This document shows positions 1 to 11,636 of a DNA stretch of 64,000 nt, piece by piece. Made by a program: the position numbers and the translations under genes. The stretch lies in the NCBI GenBank assembly GCA_033782935.1, contig JAWQEG010000166.1:2632001-2696000 (forward strand), given 5' to 3'. The notes beneath the pieces were generated by a model. That model did not search any database. It had not been told where the DNA came from and worked only from the letters and a program-made list of their open reading frames with translations. Every line of letters begins with the position of its first letter. Position 1 is the stretch's first letter. Source of the DNA: Petrolisthes cinctipes. Its lineage: Eukaryota > Arthropoda > Malacostraca > Decapoda > Porcellanidae.

Positions 1-1729
1 ATCGATTTTCAGCATGTTTTGGGCCTGAATTTTGAAAATACTCTAACACGGAGTAGGCATGTACAGATCGCTTCTGGGACCCCAAAATATCGAATTTTTG
101 GGTGTTTAGGGCCAGAATTTGAGATATAAACGGGTACAGAAGATGCATGCACATATCGACTTTTGGGCACCTAAAAGATCGATTTTCAGTATGTTTTTGG
201 CCTGTATTTTGAAAATACTCTAACACGGAGTAGGCATGTACAGATACCTTCTGGGACCTCTAAATATCGAATTTTCGGGTGTTTTGGGACTGAATTTGAG
301 ATATCGATTTTTTGGCACCTAAAATGTCGATTTTTAGCATGTTTTTAGCCTATATTTTGAAAATATTCTAGCACTGTGTAGGCATGTACAGATTGCTTCT
401 GGGACCCCAAAATATTGAATTTTCGGGTGTTTTGAGCCTGAATTTGAGATATAAACGGGTACAGAAGATACATGCACATATTGACTTTGGGCATCTAAAA
501 TATCGATTTTCAGCATGTTTTGGGCCTGTATTTTGAAAATACTCTAACACTGAGTAGGCATGTACAGATTGCTTCTGGGACCCCAAAATATTGAATTTTC
601 GGGTGTTTTGAGCCTGAATTTGAGATATAAACGGGTACTGAAGATGCATGCACATATCGAGTTTTGTGCACCTAAAAGATCGATTTTCAGTATGTTTTGA
701 GCATGTATTTTGTAAATACTCTAACACGGAGTAGGCATGTACAGATCGCTTCTGGGACCCCTAAATATCGAATTTTCGGGTGTTTTGGGTTTGAATTTGA
801 GATATCGACTTTTTGGCACCTAAATGATCGATTTTTAGCATGTTTTTAGCCTATATTTTGAAAATATTCTTGTACTGAGTAGGCATGTACAGATTGCTTC
901 TGGGACCCCAGAATATTGAATTTTCGTTTGTTTTGAGCCTGAATTTGAGATATAAACGGGTACAGAAGATACATGCACATATTGACTTTGGGCACCAAAA
1001 ATATCGATTTTCAGCATGTTTTGGGCCTGAATTTTGAAAATACTCTAACACGGAGTAGGCATGTACAGATCGCTTCTGGGACCCCAAAATATCGAATTTT
1101 CGGGTGTTTAGGGCCAGAATTTGAGATATAAACGGGTACTGAAGATGCATGCACATATCGACTTTTGTGCACCTAAAAGATCGATTTTCAGTATGTTTTT
1201 GGGCTGTATTTTGAAAATACTCTAACACGTAGTAGGCATGTACAGATACCTTCTGGGACCTCTAAATATCGAATTTTCGGGTGTTTTGGGACTGAATTTG
1301 AGATATCGATTTTTTGGCACCTAAAATGTCGATTTTTAGCATGTTTTTAGCCTATATTTTGAAAATATTCTAGCACTGTGTAGGCATGTACAGATTGCTT
1401 CTGGGACCCCAAAATATTGAATTTTCGGGTGTTTTGAGCCTGAATTTGAGATATAAACGGGTACAGAAGATACATGCACATATTGACTTCGGGCATCTAA
1501 AATATCGATTTTCAGCATGTTTTGGGCCTGTATTTTGAAAATACTCTAACACTGAGTAGGCATGTACAGATTGCTTCTGGGACCCCAAAATATTGAATTT
1601 TCGGGTGTTTTGAGCCTGAATTTGAGATATAAACGGGTACTGAAGATGCATGCACATATCGACTTTTGTGCACCTAAAAGATCGATTTTCAGTATGTTTT
1701 GAGCATGTATTTTGAAAATACTCTAACAC
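1..1729 (-). repeat. 1002-bp tandem duplication in the left arm
   Basis: The sequence at 1 to about 727 recurs at 1003 to about 1729 with only scattered substitutions. For example, both copies begin atcgattttcagcatgtttt and carry the same M2a and M3 subtypes at the same spacing. The period is exactly two 501-bp trimers, as expected from unequal exchange in register. Confidence 0.75.
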
Positions 1730-2074
1730 GGAGTAGGCATGTACAGATCGCTTCTGGGACCCCTAAATATCGAATTTTCGTTTGTTTTGGGACTGAATTT
1801 GAGATATAAACGGGTACAGAAGATACATGCACATATTGACTTTGGGCACCAAAAATATCGATTTTCAGCATGTTTTGGGCCTGAATTTTGAAAATACTCT
1901 AACACGGAGTAGGCATGTACAGATCGCTTCTGGGACCCAAAAATATCGAATTTTCGGGTGTTTAGGGCCAGAAATTGAGATATAATCGGGTACAGAAGAT
2001 GCATGCACATATCGACTTTTGGGCACATAAAAGATCGATTTTCAGTATGTTTTTGGCCTGTATTTTGAAAATAC
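1722..2074 (-). repeat. 353-bp M1 + M2/M3-hybrid dimer next to inversion
   Basis: Reading leftward from the junction, a 177-bp M1b-like monomer (2074 to 1898) is followed by a 176-bp monomer (1897 to 1722). The second starts like M2b (gatatttttggtgcccaaag) and keeps the 29-bp segment absent from M3, but ends like M3 (ttcagtccc, gatatttaggggtccc). It is therefore a recombinant. The next monomer is M1a, so a separate M3 is missing. A dimer of the same length, M1b-M2b without M3, occurs at 46904-47256. Confidence 0.75.
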
Positions 2075-2113
2075 TCTAACACGGAGTAGGCAGAATATTT
2101 TCAAAATATAGGC
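2056..2113. other. Inversion junction with imperfect hairpin
   Basis: The array changes orientation here. Left arm 2056-2077 and right arm 2092-2113 are inverted copies matching at 20 of 22 positions, separated by a 14-nt loop (2078-2091). Similarity between arms continues outward through the next ~20 bases and beyond, because both sides are satellite. Left of the break the sequence reads ...gagtaggca, which elsewhere continues tgtacag. Right of it is gaatattttc, which elsewhere is preceded by gtgcta. Only one base (a) of junction microhomology is visible. The right side begins 3 bases before a complete M3 monomer (2095-2242). The two arms point away from each other. An assembly error is the main alternative. 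Confidence 0.85.
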
Positions 2114-2743
2114 TAAAAACATGCTAAAAATCGACATTTTAGGTGCCAAAAAGTCGATATCTCAAATTCAGTCCCAAAACACCCGAAAATTCGATATTTA
2201 GGGGTCCCAGAAGCGATCTGTACATGCCTACTACGTGTTAGAGTATTTTCAAAATACATGCTCAAAACATACTGAAAATCGATCTTTTATGTGCACAAAA
2301 GTCGATATGTGCATGCATCTTCAGTACCCGTTTATATTTCAAATTCAGGCTCAAAACACCCGAAAATTCAATATTTTGGGGTCCCAGAAGCAATCTGTAC
2401 ATGCCTACTCAGTGTTAGAGTATTTTCAAAATACAGGCCGAAAAGATGCTGAAAATCGATATTTTAGATACCCAAAGTCAATATGTGCATGTATCTTCTG
2501 TACCCGTTTATATCTCAAATTCAGGCTCAAAACACCCGATAATTCAATATTTTGGGGTCCCAGAAGCAATCTGTACATGCCTACACAGTGCTAGAATATT
2601 TTCAAAATATAGGCTAAAAACATGCTAAAAATCGACATTTTAGGTGCCAAAAAATCGATATCTCAAATTCAGTCCCAAAACACCCGAAAATTCGATATTT
2701 AGAGGTCCCAGAAGGTATTTGTACATGCCTACTCCGTGTTAGA
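2095..2743 (+). repeat. First forward units: M3 then one a-type trimer
   Basis: A full M3a (2095-2242) immediately right of the inversion is followed by the 501-bp trimer M1a-M2a-M3b (2243-2743). The M3-M1 boundary here reads ctactacgtgttag instead of ctactccgtg. The same variant occurs on the minus strand near 1235 in the left arm, so the two arms share ancestry close to the junction. Confidence 0.8.
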
Positions 2744-4343
2744 ATATTTTCAAAATACAGGCCAAAAACATACTGAAAATCGATCTCTTAGGTGCCCAAA
2801 AGTCGATATGTGCATGCATCTTCTGTACCCGTTTATATCTCAAATTCTGGCCCTAAACACCCGAAAATTCGATATTTTGGGGTCCCAGAAGCGATCTGTA
2901 CATGCCTACTCAGTGTTAGAGTATTTTGAAAATACTGGCCCAAAACATGCTGAAAATCGATATTTTAGATGCCCAAAGTCAATATGTGCATGTATCTTCT
3001 GTACCCGTTTATATCTCAAATTCAGGCTCAAAACAGCCGAAAATTCAATATTTTGGGATCCCAGAAGCAATCTGTACAGTGCTAGAATATTTTCAAAATA
3101 TAGGCTAAAAACATGCTAAAAATCGATCTTTTTTGTGCCAAAAAGTCGATATCTCAAATTCAGTCCCAAAACACCCGAAAATTCGATATTTAGGGGTCCC
3201 AGAAGCGATCTGTGTTAGAGTATTTTCAAAATACATGCTCAAAACATACTGAAAATCGATCTTTTAGATGCCCAAAGTCAATATGTGCATGATTCTTCTG
3301 TACCCGTTTATATCTCAAATTCAGGCTCAAAACACCCGAAAATTCAATATTTTGGGGTCCCAGAAGCAATCTGTACATGCCTACACAGTGCTAGAATATT
3401 TTCAAAATATAGGCTAAAAACATGCTAAAAATCGACATTTTAGGTGCCAAAAAATCGATATCTCAAATTCAGTCCCAAAACACCCGAAAATTCGATATTT
3501 AGAGGTCCCAGAAGGTATTTGTACATGCCTACTCCGTGTTAGAATATTTTCAAAATACAGGCCAAAAACATACTGAAAATCGATCTCTTAGGTGCCCAAA
3601 AGTCGATATGTGCATGCATCTTCTGTACCCGTTTATATCTCAAATTCTGGCCCTAAACACCCGAAAATTCGATATTTTGGGGTCCCAGAAGCGATCTGTA
3701 CATGCCTACTCAGTGTTAGAGTATTTTGAAAATACTGGCCCAAAACATGCTTAAAATCGATATTTTAGATGCCCAAAGTCAATATGTGCATGTATCTTCT
3801 GTACCCGTTTATATCTCAAATTCAGGCTCAAAACAGCCGAAAATTCAATATTTTGGGATCCCAGAAGCAATCTGTACAGTGCTAGAATATTTTCAAAATA
3901 TAGGCTAAAAACATGCTAAAAATCGATCTTTTTTGTGCCAAAAAGTCGATATCTCAAATTCAGTCCCAAAACACCCGAAAATTCGATATTTAGGGGTCCC
4001 AGAAGCGATCTGTGTTAGAGTATTTTCAAAATACATGCTCAAAACATACTGAAAATCGATCTTTTAGATGCCCAAAGTCAATATGTGCATGATTCTTCTG
4101 TACCCGTTTATATCTCAAATTCAGGCTCAAAACACCCGAAAATTCAATATTTTGGGGTCCCAGAAGCAATCTGTACATGCCTACACAGTGCTAGAATATT
4201 TTCAAAATATAGGCTAAAAACATGCTAAAAATCGACATTTTAGGTGCCAAAAAGTCGATATCTCAAATTCAGTCCCAAAACACCCGCAAATTCGATATTT
4301 AGAGGTCCCAGAAGGTATCTGTACATGCTTACTCCGTGTTAGA
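2744..4343 (+). repeat. 800-bp tandem duplication, two near-identical copies
   Basis: Copies are 2744-3543 and 3544-4343. Each comprises M1b, an M2a lacking 10 bp, an M3a lacking 15 bp at its end, an M1/M2 hybrid monomer and M3b. Line-by-line reading of 2701-3440 against +800 showed one substitution (tgctgaaaa against tgcttaaaa). A few more differences appear toward 4300, and a partial third copy begins at 4344. The copies share an unusual dyad core gtattttgaaaatac and a private aaaacagccg. This looks like a recent event. Confidence 0.9.
3220..3395 (+). repeat. M1/M2 hybrid monomer (in a 324-bp dimer with M3)
   Basis: The monomer opens as M1a (acatgctcaaaacatactg, gatcttttag) and switches to M2a (atgcccaaagtcaatatg) within about 60 bp, then ends as M2. 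With the following M3b (3396-3543) it makes a 324-bp dimer instead of a trimer. The same hybrid type occurs near 4020, 5838, 8655, 12614, 17082 and 40763. It is the expected product of unequal exchange between M1 and M2 in the same array. Confidence 0.85.
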
Positions 4344-5837
4344 GTATTTTCAAAATACAGGCCAAAAACATACTGAAAATCGATCTCTTAGGTGCCCAAA
4401 AGTCGATATGTGCAAGCATCTTCTGTACCCGTTTATATCTCAAATTCTGGCCCTAAACACCCGAAAATTCGATATTTTGGGGTCCCAGAAGCGATCTGTA
4501 CATGCCTACTCCGTGTTAGAGTATTTTCAAAATTCAGGCCCAAAACATGCTGAAAATCGATATTTTTGGTGCCCAAAGTCAATATATGCATGTATCTTCT
4601 GTACCCGTTTATATCTCAAATTCAGGCTCAAAACACCCGAAAATTCAATATTTTGGGGTCCTAGAAGCAATCTGTACATGCCTAGTCAGTGCTAGAATAT
4701 TTTCAAAATATAGGCTAAAAACATGCTAAAAATCGATCTTTTAGGTGCCAAAAAGTCGATATCTCAAATTCAGTCCCAAAACACCCGAAAATTCGATATT
4801 TAGGGGTCCCAGAAGCGATCTGTACATGCCTACTCCGTGTTAGAGTATTTTCAAAATACATGCTCAAAACATACTGAAAATCGATCTTTTAGGTGCACAA
4901 AAGTCGATATGTGCATGCATCTTCAGTACCCGTTTATATCTCAAATTCAGGCTCAAAACACCCGAAAATTCAATATTTTGGGGTCCCAGAAGCAATCTGT
5001 ACATGCCCACTCAGTGTTAGAGTATTTTCAAAATACAGGCCCAAAACATGCTGAAAATCGATATTTTAGATGCCCAAAGTCAATATGTGCATGTATCTTC
5101 TGTACCCGTTTATATCTCAAATTCAGGCTAAAAACACCCGAAAATTCAATATTTTGGGGTCCCAGAAGCAATCTGTACAGTGCTAGAATATTTTCAAAAT
5201 ATAGGCTAAAAACATGCTAAAAATCGATCTTTTAAGTGCCAAAAAGTCGATATCTCAAATTCAGTCCCAAAACACCCGAAAATTCGATATTTAGGGGTCC
5301 CAGAAGCAATCTGTACATGCCTACTCCGTGTTAGAGTATTTTCAAAATACAGGCCAAAAACATACTGAAAATCGATCTTTTAGGTGCCCAAAAGTCGATA
5401 TGTGCATGCATCTTCAGTACCCGTTTATATCTCAAATTCTGGCCCTAAACACCCGAAAATTCGATATTTTGGGGTCCCAGAAGCGATCTGTACATGCCTA
5501 CTCCGTGTTAGAGTATTTTCAAAATTCAGGCCTAAAACATTCTGAAAAATCGATATTTTTGGCGCCCAAAGTCAATATGTGCATGTATCTTCTGTACCCG
5601 TTTATATCTAAAATTCAGGCTCAAAACACCCGAAAATTCAATATTTTGGGGTCCCAGAAGCAATCTGTACATGCCTACTCAGTGCTAGAATATTTTTAAA
5701 ATATAGGCTAAAAACATGCTAAAAATCGATCTTTTAGGTGCCAAAAAGTCGATATCTCAAATTCAGTCCCAAAACACCCGAAAATTCGATATTTAGGGGT
5801 CCCAGAAGCGATCTGTACATGCCTACTCCGTGTTAAA
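4344..5837 (+). repeat. Three trimers including a 491-bp variant
   Basis: Trimers start at 4344 (501 bp, b-type), 4845 (491 bp, with the 10-bp M2 deletion near 5178) and 5336 (502 bp). The second has the linked markers described for the 491-bp class: gcccactcag at the M1 end and ttttaagtgcc in M3. Confidence 0.85.
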
Positions 5838-8654
5838 GTATTTTCAAAATACATGCTCAAAACATACTGAAAATCGATCTTTTAGATGCCCAAAGTCAAT
5901 ATGTGCATGTATCTTCTGTACCCGTTTATATCTCAAATTCAGGCTCAAAACACCCGAAAATTCAATATTTTGGGGTCCCAGAAGCAATCTGTACATGCCT
6001 ACACAGTGCTAGAATATTTTAAAAATATAGGCTAAAAACATGCTAAAAATCGACATTTTAGGTGCCAAAAAGTCGATATCTCAAATTCAGTCCCAAAACA
6101 CCCGAAAATTCGATATTTAGAGGTCCCAGAAGGTATGTGTACATGCTTACTCCGTGTTAGAGTATTTTCAAAATACAGGCCAAAAACATACTGAAAATCG
6201 ATCTTTTAGGTGCCCAAAAGTCGATATGTGATGCATCTTCTGTACCCGTTTATATCTCAAATTCTGGCCCTAAACACCAGAAAATTCGATATTTTGGGGT
6301 CCCAGAAGCGATCTATACATGCCTACTCCGTGTTAGAGTATTTTCAAAATTCAGGCCCAAAACATGCTGAAAATCGATATTTTTGGTGCCCAAAGTCAAT
6401 ATGTGCATGTATCTTCTGTACCCGTTTATATCTCAAATTCAGGCTCAAAACACCCGAAAATTCAATATTTTGGAGTCCTAAAAGCAATCTGTACATGCCT
6501 ACTCAGTGCTAGAATATTTTCAAAATATAGGCTAAAAACATGCTAAAAATCGATCTTTTAGGTGCCAAAAAGTCGATATCTCAAATTCAGTCCCAAAACA
6601 CCCGAAAATTCGATATTTAGGGGTCCCAGAAGCGATCTGTACATGCCTACTCCGTGTTAGAGTATTTTCAAAATACATGCTCAAAACATACTGAAAATCG
6701 ATCTTTTAGGTGCACAAAAGTCGATATGTGAATGCATCTTCAGTACCCGTTTATATCTCAAATTCAGGCTCAAAACACCCGAAAATTCAATATTTTGGGG
6801 TCCCAGAAGGAATCTGTACATGCCCAATCAGTGTTAGAGTATTTTCAAAATACAGGCCCAAAACATGCTGAAAATCGATATTTTAGATGCCCAAAGTCAA
6901 TATGTGCATGTATCTTCTGTACCCGTTTATATCTCAAATTCAGGCTAAAAACACCCGAAAATTCAATATTTTGGGGTCCCAGAAGCAATCTGTACAGTGC
7001 TAGAATATTTTCAAAATATAGGCTAAAAACATGCTAAAAATCGATCTTTTAAGTGACAAAAAGTCGATATCTCAAATTCAGTCCCAAAACACCCGAAAAT
7101 TCGATATTTAGGGGTCCCAGAAGCAATCTGTACATGCCTACTCCGTGTTAGAGTATTTTCAAAATACAGGCCAAAAACATACTGAAAATCGATCTTTTAG
7201 GTGCCCAAAAGTCGATATGTGCATGCATCTTCTGTACCCGTTTATATCTCAAATTCTGGCCCTAAACACCCGAAAATTCGATATTTTGGGGTCCCAGAAG
7301 CGATCTGTACATGCCTACTCCGTGTTAGAGCATTTTCAAAATTCAGGCCAAAACATGCTGAAAATCGATATTTTTGGTGCCCAAAGTCAATATGTGCATG
7401 TATCTTCTGTACCCGTTTATATCTCAAATTCAGGCTCAAAACACCCGAAAATTCAATATTTTGGGGTCCCAGAAGCAATCTGTACATGCCTACTCAGTGC
7501 TAGAATATTTTCAAAATATAGGCTAAAAACATGCTAAAAATCGATCTTTTAGGTGCCAAAAAGTCGATATCTCAAATTCAGTCCCAAAACATCCGAAAAT
7601 TCGATATTTAGGGGTCCCAGAAGCGATCTGTACATGCCTACTCCGTGTTAGAGTATTTTCAAAATACATGCTAAAAACATACTGAAAATCGATCTTTTAA
7701 GTGCACAAAAGTCGATATGTGCATGCATCTTCAGTACCCGTTTATATCTCAAATTCAGGCTCAAAACACCCGAAAATTCGATATTTTGGGGTCCCAGAAG
7801 CAATCTGTACATGCCTACTCAGTGTTAGAGTATTTTCAAAATTCAGGCCCAAAACATGCTAAAAATCGATATTTTTGGTGCCCAAAGTCAATATGTGCAT
7901 GTATCTTCTGTACCCGTTTATATCTCAAATTCAGGCTCAAAACACCCGAAAATTCAATATTTTGGGGTCCCAGAAGCAATCTGTACATGCCTACTCAGTG
8001 CTAGAATATTTTCAAGATATAGGCTAAAAACATGATAAAAATCGATCTTTTAGGTGCCAAAAAGTCGATATCTCAAATTCAGACCTAAAACACCCGAAAA
8101 TTCGATATTTAGGGGTCCCAGAAGCGATCTATACATGCCTACTCCGTGTTAGAGTATTTTCAAAATACATGCTCAAAACATACTGAAAATCGATCTTTTA
8201 GGTGCACAAAAGTCGATATGTGCATGCATCTTCAGTACCCGTTTATATCTCAAATTCAGGCTCAAAACACCCGAAAATTCAATATTTTGGGGTCCCAGAA
8301 GCAATCTGTACATGCCTACTCCGTGTTAGAGTATTTTCAAAATACAGGCCCAAAACATGCTGAAAATCGATATTTTAGATGCCCAAAGTCAATATGTGCA
8401 TGTATCTTCTGTACCCGTTTATATCTCAAATTCAGGCTCAAAACACCCGAAAATTCAATATTTTGGTGTCCTAGAAGCAATCTGTACATGCCTAGTCAGT
8501 GCTAGAATATTTTCAAAATATAGGCTAAAAACATGCTAAAAATCGATCTTTTAGGTGCCAAAAAGTCGATATCTCAAATTCAGTCCCAAAACACCCGAAA
8601 ATTCGATATTTAGGGGTCCCAGAAGCGATCTGTACATGCCTACTCCGTGTTAAA
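5838..8654 (+). repeat. 2817-bp block, copy 1
   Basis: Unit lengths from 5838 are 324, 500, 491, 500, 501 and 501 bp, total 2817. Private variants shared with copy 2 (8655 onward) at the same offset include tgttaaagtatt, ggtatgtgtacatgctt, the one-base deletion tgtgatgcatc, gtgaatgcatcttcag, agaaggaatctg and gcccaatcag. The block begins with an M1/M2 hybrid dimer. Confidence 0.88.
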
Positions 8655-11135
8655 GTATTTTCAAAATACATGCTCAAAACAAACTGAAAATCGATCTTTT
8701 AGATGCCCAAAGTCAATATGTGCATGTATCTTCTGTACCCGTTTATATCTCAAATTCAGGCTCAAAACACCCGAAAATTCAATATTTTGGGGTCCCAGAA
8801 GCAATCTGTACATGCCTACACAGTGCTAGAATATTTTAAAAATATAGGCTAAAAACATGCTAAAAATCGACATTTTAGGTGCCAAAAAGTCGATATCTCA
8901 AATTCAGTCCCAAAACACCCGAAAATTCGATATTTAGAGGTCCCAGAAGGTATGTGTACATGCTTACTCCGTGTTAGAGTATTTTCAAAATACAGGCCAA
9001 AAACATACTGAAAATCGATCTTTTAGGTGCCCAAAAGTCGATATGTGATGCATCTTCTGTACCCGTTTATATCTCAAATTCTGGCCCTAAACACCCGAAA
9101 ATTCGATATTTTGGGGTCCCAGAAGCGATCTGTACATGCCTACTCCGTGTTAGAGTATTTTCAAAATTCAGGCCCAAAACATGCTGAAAATCGATATTTT
9201 TGGTGCCCAAAGTCAATATGTGCATGTATCTTCTGTACCCGTTTATATCTCAAATTCAGGCTCAAAACACCCGAAAATTCAATATTTTGGAGTCCTAGAA
9301 GCAATCTGTACATGCCTACTCAGTGCTAGAATATTTTCAAAATATAGGCTAAAAACATGCTAAAAATCGATCTTTTAGGTGCCAAAAAGTCGATATCTCA
9401 AATTCAGTCCCAAAACACCCGAAAATTCGATATTTAGGGGTCCCAGAAGCGATCTGTACATGCCTACTCCGTGTTAGAGTATTTTCAAAATACATGCTCA
9501 AAACATACTGAAAATCGATCTTTTAGGTGCACAAAAGTCGATATGTGAATGCATCTTCAGTACCCGTTTATATCTCAAATTCAGGCTCAAAACACCCGAA
9601 AATTCAATATTTTGGGGTCCCAGAAGGAATCTGTACATGCCCAATCAGTGTTAGAGTATTTTCAAAATACAGGCCCAAAACATGCTGAAAATCGATATTT
9701 TAGATGCCCAAAGTCAATATGTGCATGTATCTTCTGTACCCGTTTATATCTCAAATTCAGGCTAAAAACACCCGAAAATTCAATATTTTGGGGTCCCAGA
9801 TGCAATCTGTACAGTGCTAGAATATTTTCAAAATATAGGCTAAAAACATGCTAAAAATCGATCTTTTAAGTGACAAAAAGTCGATATCTCAAATTCAGTC
9901 CCAAAACACCCGAAAATTCGATATTTAGGGGTCCCAGAAGCAATCTGTACATGCCTACTCCGTGTTAGAGTATTTTCAAAATACAGGCCAAAAACATACT
10001 GAAAATCGATCTTTTAGGTGCCCAAAAGTCGATATGTGCATGCATCTTCTGTACCCGTTTATATCTCAAATTCTGGCCCTAAACACCCGAAAATTCGATA
10101 TTTTGGGGTCCCAGAAGCGATCTGTACATGCCTACTCCGTGGTAGAGCATTTTCAAAATTCAGGCCAAAACATGCTGAAAATCGATTTTTTTGGTGCCCA
10201 AAGTCAATATGTGCATGTATCTTCTGTACCCGTTTATATCTCAAATTCAGGCTCAAAACACCCGAAAATTCAATATTTTGGGGTCCCAGAAGCAATCTGT
10301 ACATGCCTACTCAGTGCTAGAATATTTTCAAAATATAGGCTAAAAACATGCTAAAAATCGATCTTTTAGGTGCCAAAAAGTCGATATCTCAAATTCAGTC
10401 CCAAAACATCCGAAAATTCGATATTTAGGGGTCCCAGAAGCGATCTGTACATGCCTACTCAATGTTAGAGTATTTTCAAAATACATGCTCAAAACATACT
10501 GAAAATCGATCTTTTAAGTGCACAAAAGTCGATATGTGCATGCATCTTCAGTACCCGTTTATATCTCAAATTCAGGCTCAAAACACCCGAAAATTCGATA
10601 TTTTGGGGTCCCAGAAGCAATCTGTACATGCCTACTCAGTGTTAGAGTATTTTCAAAATTCAGGCCCAAAACATGCTAAAAATCGATATTTTTGGTGCCC
10701 AAAGTCAATATGTGCATGTATCTTCTGTACCCGTTTATATCTCAAATTCAGGCTCAAAACACCCGAAAATTCAATATTTTGGGGTCCCAGAAGCAATCTG
10801 TACATGCCTACTCAGTGCAAGATATAGGCTAAAAACATGATAAAAATCGATCTTTTAGGTGCCAAAAAGTCGATATCTCAAATTCAGTCCTAAAACACCC
10901 GAAAATTCGATATTTAGGGGTCCCAGAAGCGATCTATACATGCCTACTCCGTGTTAGAGTATTTTCAAAATACATGCTCAAAACATACTGAAAATCGATC
11001 TTTTAGGTGCACAAAAGTCGATATGTGCATGCATCTTCAGTACCCGTTTATATCTCAAATTCAGGCTCAAAACACCCGAAAATTCAATATTTTGGGGTCC
11101 CAGAAGCAATCTGTACATGCCTACTCCGTGTTAGA
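8655..11135 (+). repeat. 2817-bp block, copy 2 (incomplete)
   Basis: Unit lengths 324, 500, 491, 500 and 489 bp repeat the pattern of copy 1 and its private variants, then diverge after the M1a at 10959, where an M1b follows instead of M2a. The 489-bp unit has a 12-bp deletion in M3 (gtgcaagatatagg near 10817). The related copy at 38449-38466 is intact, so the deletion is local. Confidence 0.85.
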
Positions 11136-11636
11136 GTATTTTCAAAATACAGGCCAAAAACATACTGAAAATCGATCTTTTAGGTGCCCAAAAGTCGATA
11201 TGTGCATGCATCTTCTGTACCCGTTTATATCTCAAATTCTGGCCCTAAACACACGAAAATTCGATATTTTGGGGTCCCAGAAGCGATCTGTACATGCCTA
11301 CTCCGTGTTAGAGTATTTTCAAAAAACAGGCCCAAAACATGCTGAAAATCGATATTTTAGATGCCCAAAGTCAATATGTGCATGTATCTTCTGTACCCGT
11401 TTATATCTCAAATTCAGGCTCAAAACACCCGAAAATTCAATCTTTTGGGGTCCCAAAAGCAATCTGTACATGCCTACACAGAGCTAGAATATTTTAAAAA
11501 TATAGGCTAAAAACATGCTAAAAATCGACATTTTAGGTGCCAAAAAGTCGATATCTCAAATTCAGTCCCAAAACACCCGAAAATTCGATATTTAGGGGTC
11601 CCAGAAGCGATCTGTACATGCCTACGCCGTGTTAGA
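10959..11636 (+). repeat. 678-bp tetramer M1a-M1b-M2a-M3
   Basis: An extra M1 is inserted into the trimer order (177 + 177 + 176 + 148). The same tetramer occurs at 15417-16094 and 38607-39284. A 668-bp version with M2b carrying the 10-bp deletion occurs at 25472-26139 and 43092-43759. Because M1 has a length divisible by three, the extra copy lengthens the fortuitous reading frame to 178 codons; this is not evidence of coding. Confidence 0.88.

Larger units (their letters stand above)
1..2091 (-). repeat. Satellite array, reverse-oriented left arm
   Basis: This stretch consists of the same M1/M2/M3 satellite monomers as the rest of the window, but read on the minus strand. Minus-strand M1 monomers begin (at the conserved gtatttt dyad) near 2074, 1721, 1220 and 719. 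The spacing is therefore 353, 501 and 501 bp, so most units are the usual trimer and the one nearest the inversion lacks an M3. Variants largely private to this arm, such as cgtttgtttt in place of cgggtgtttt (near 924 and 1778), suggest it diverged separately from most of the main array. The window starts mid-monomer, so the arm continues to the left. There are no genes; open frames here are satellite shadows. Confidence 0.95.

Noticed and set aside
7242..7487. Minus-strand open frames (also near 10059, 16466, 37695, 42460)
   Set aside because: These are antisense shadows of the same monomers, present in only a few copies where chance indels open the frame.
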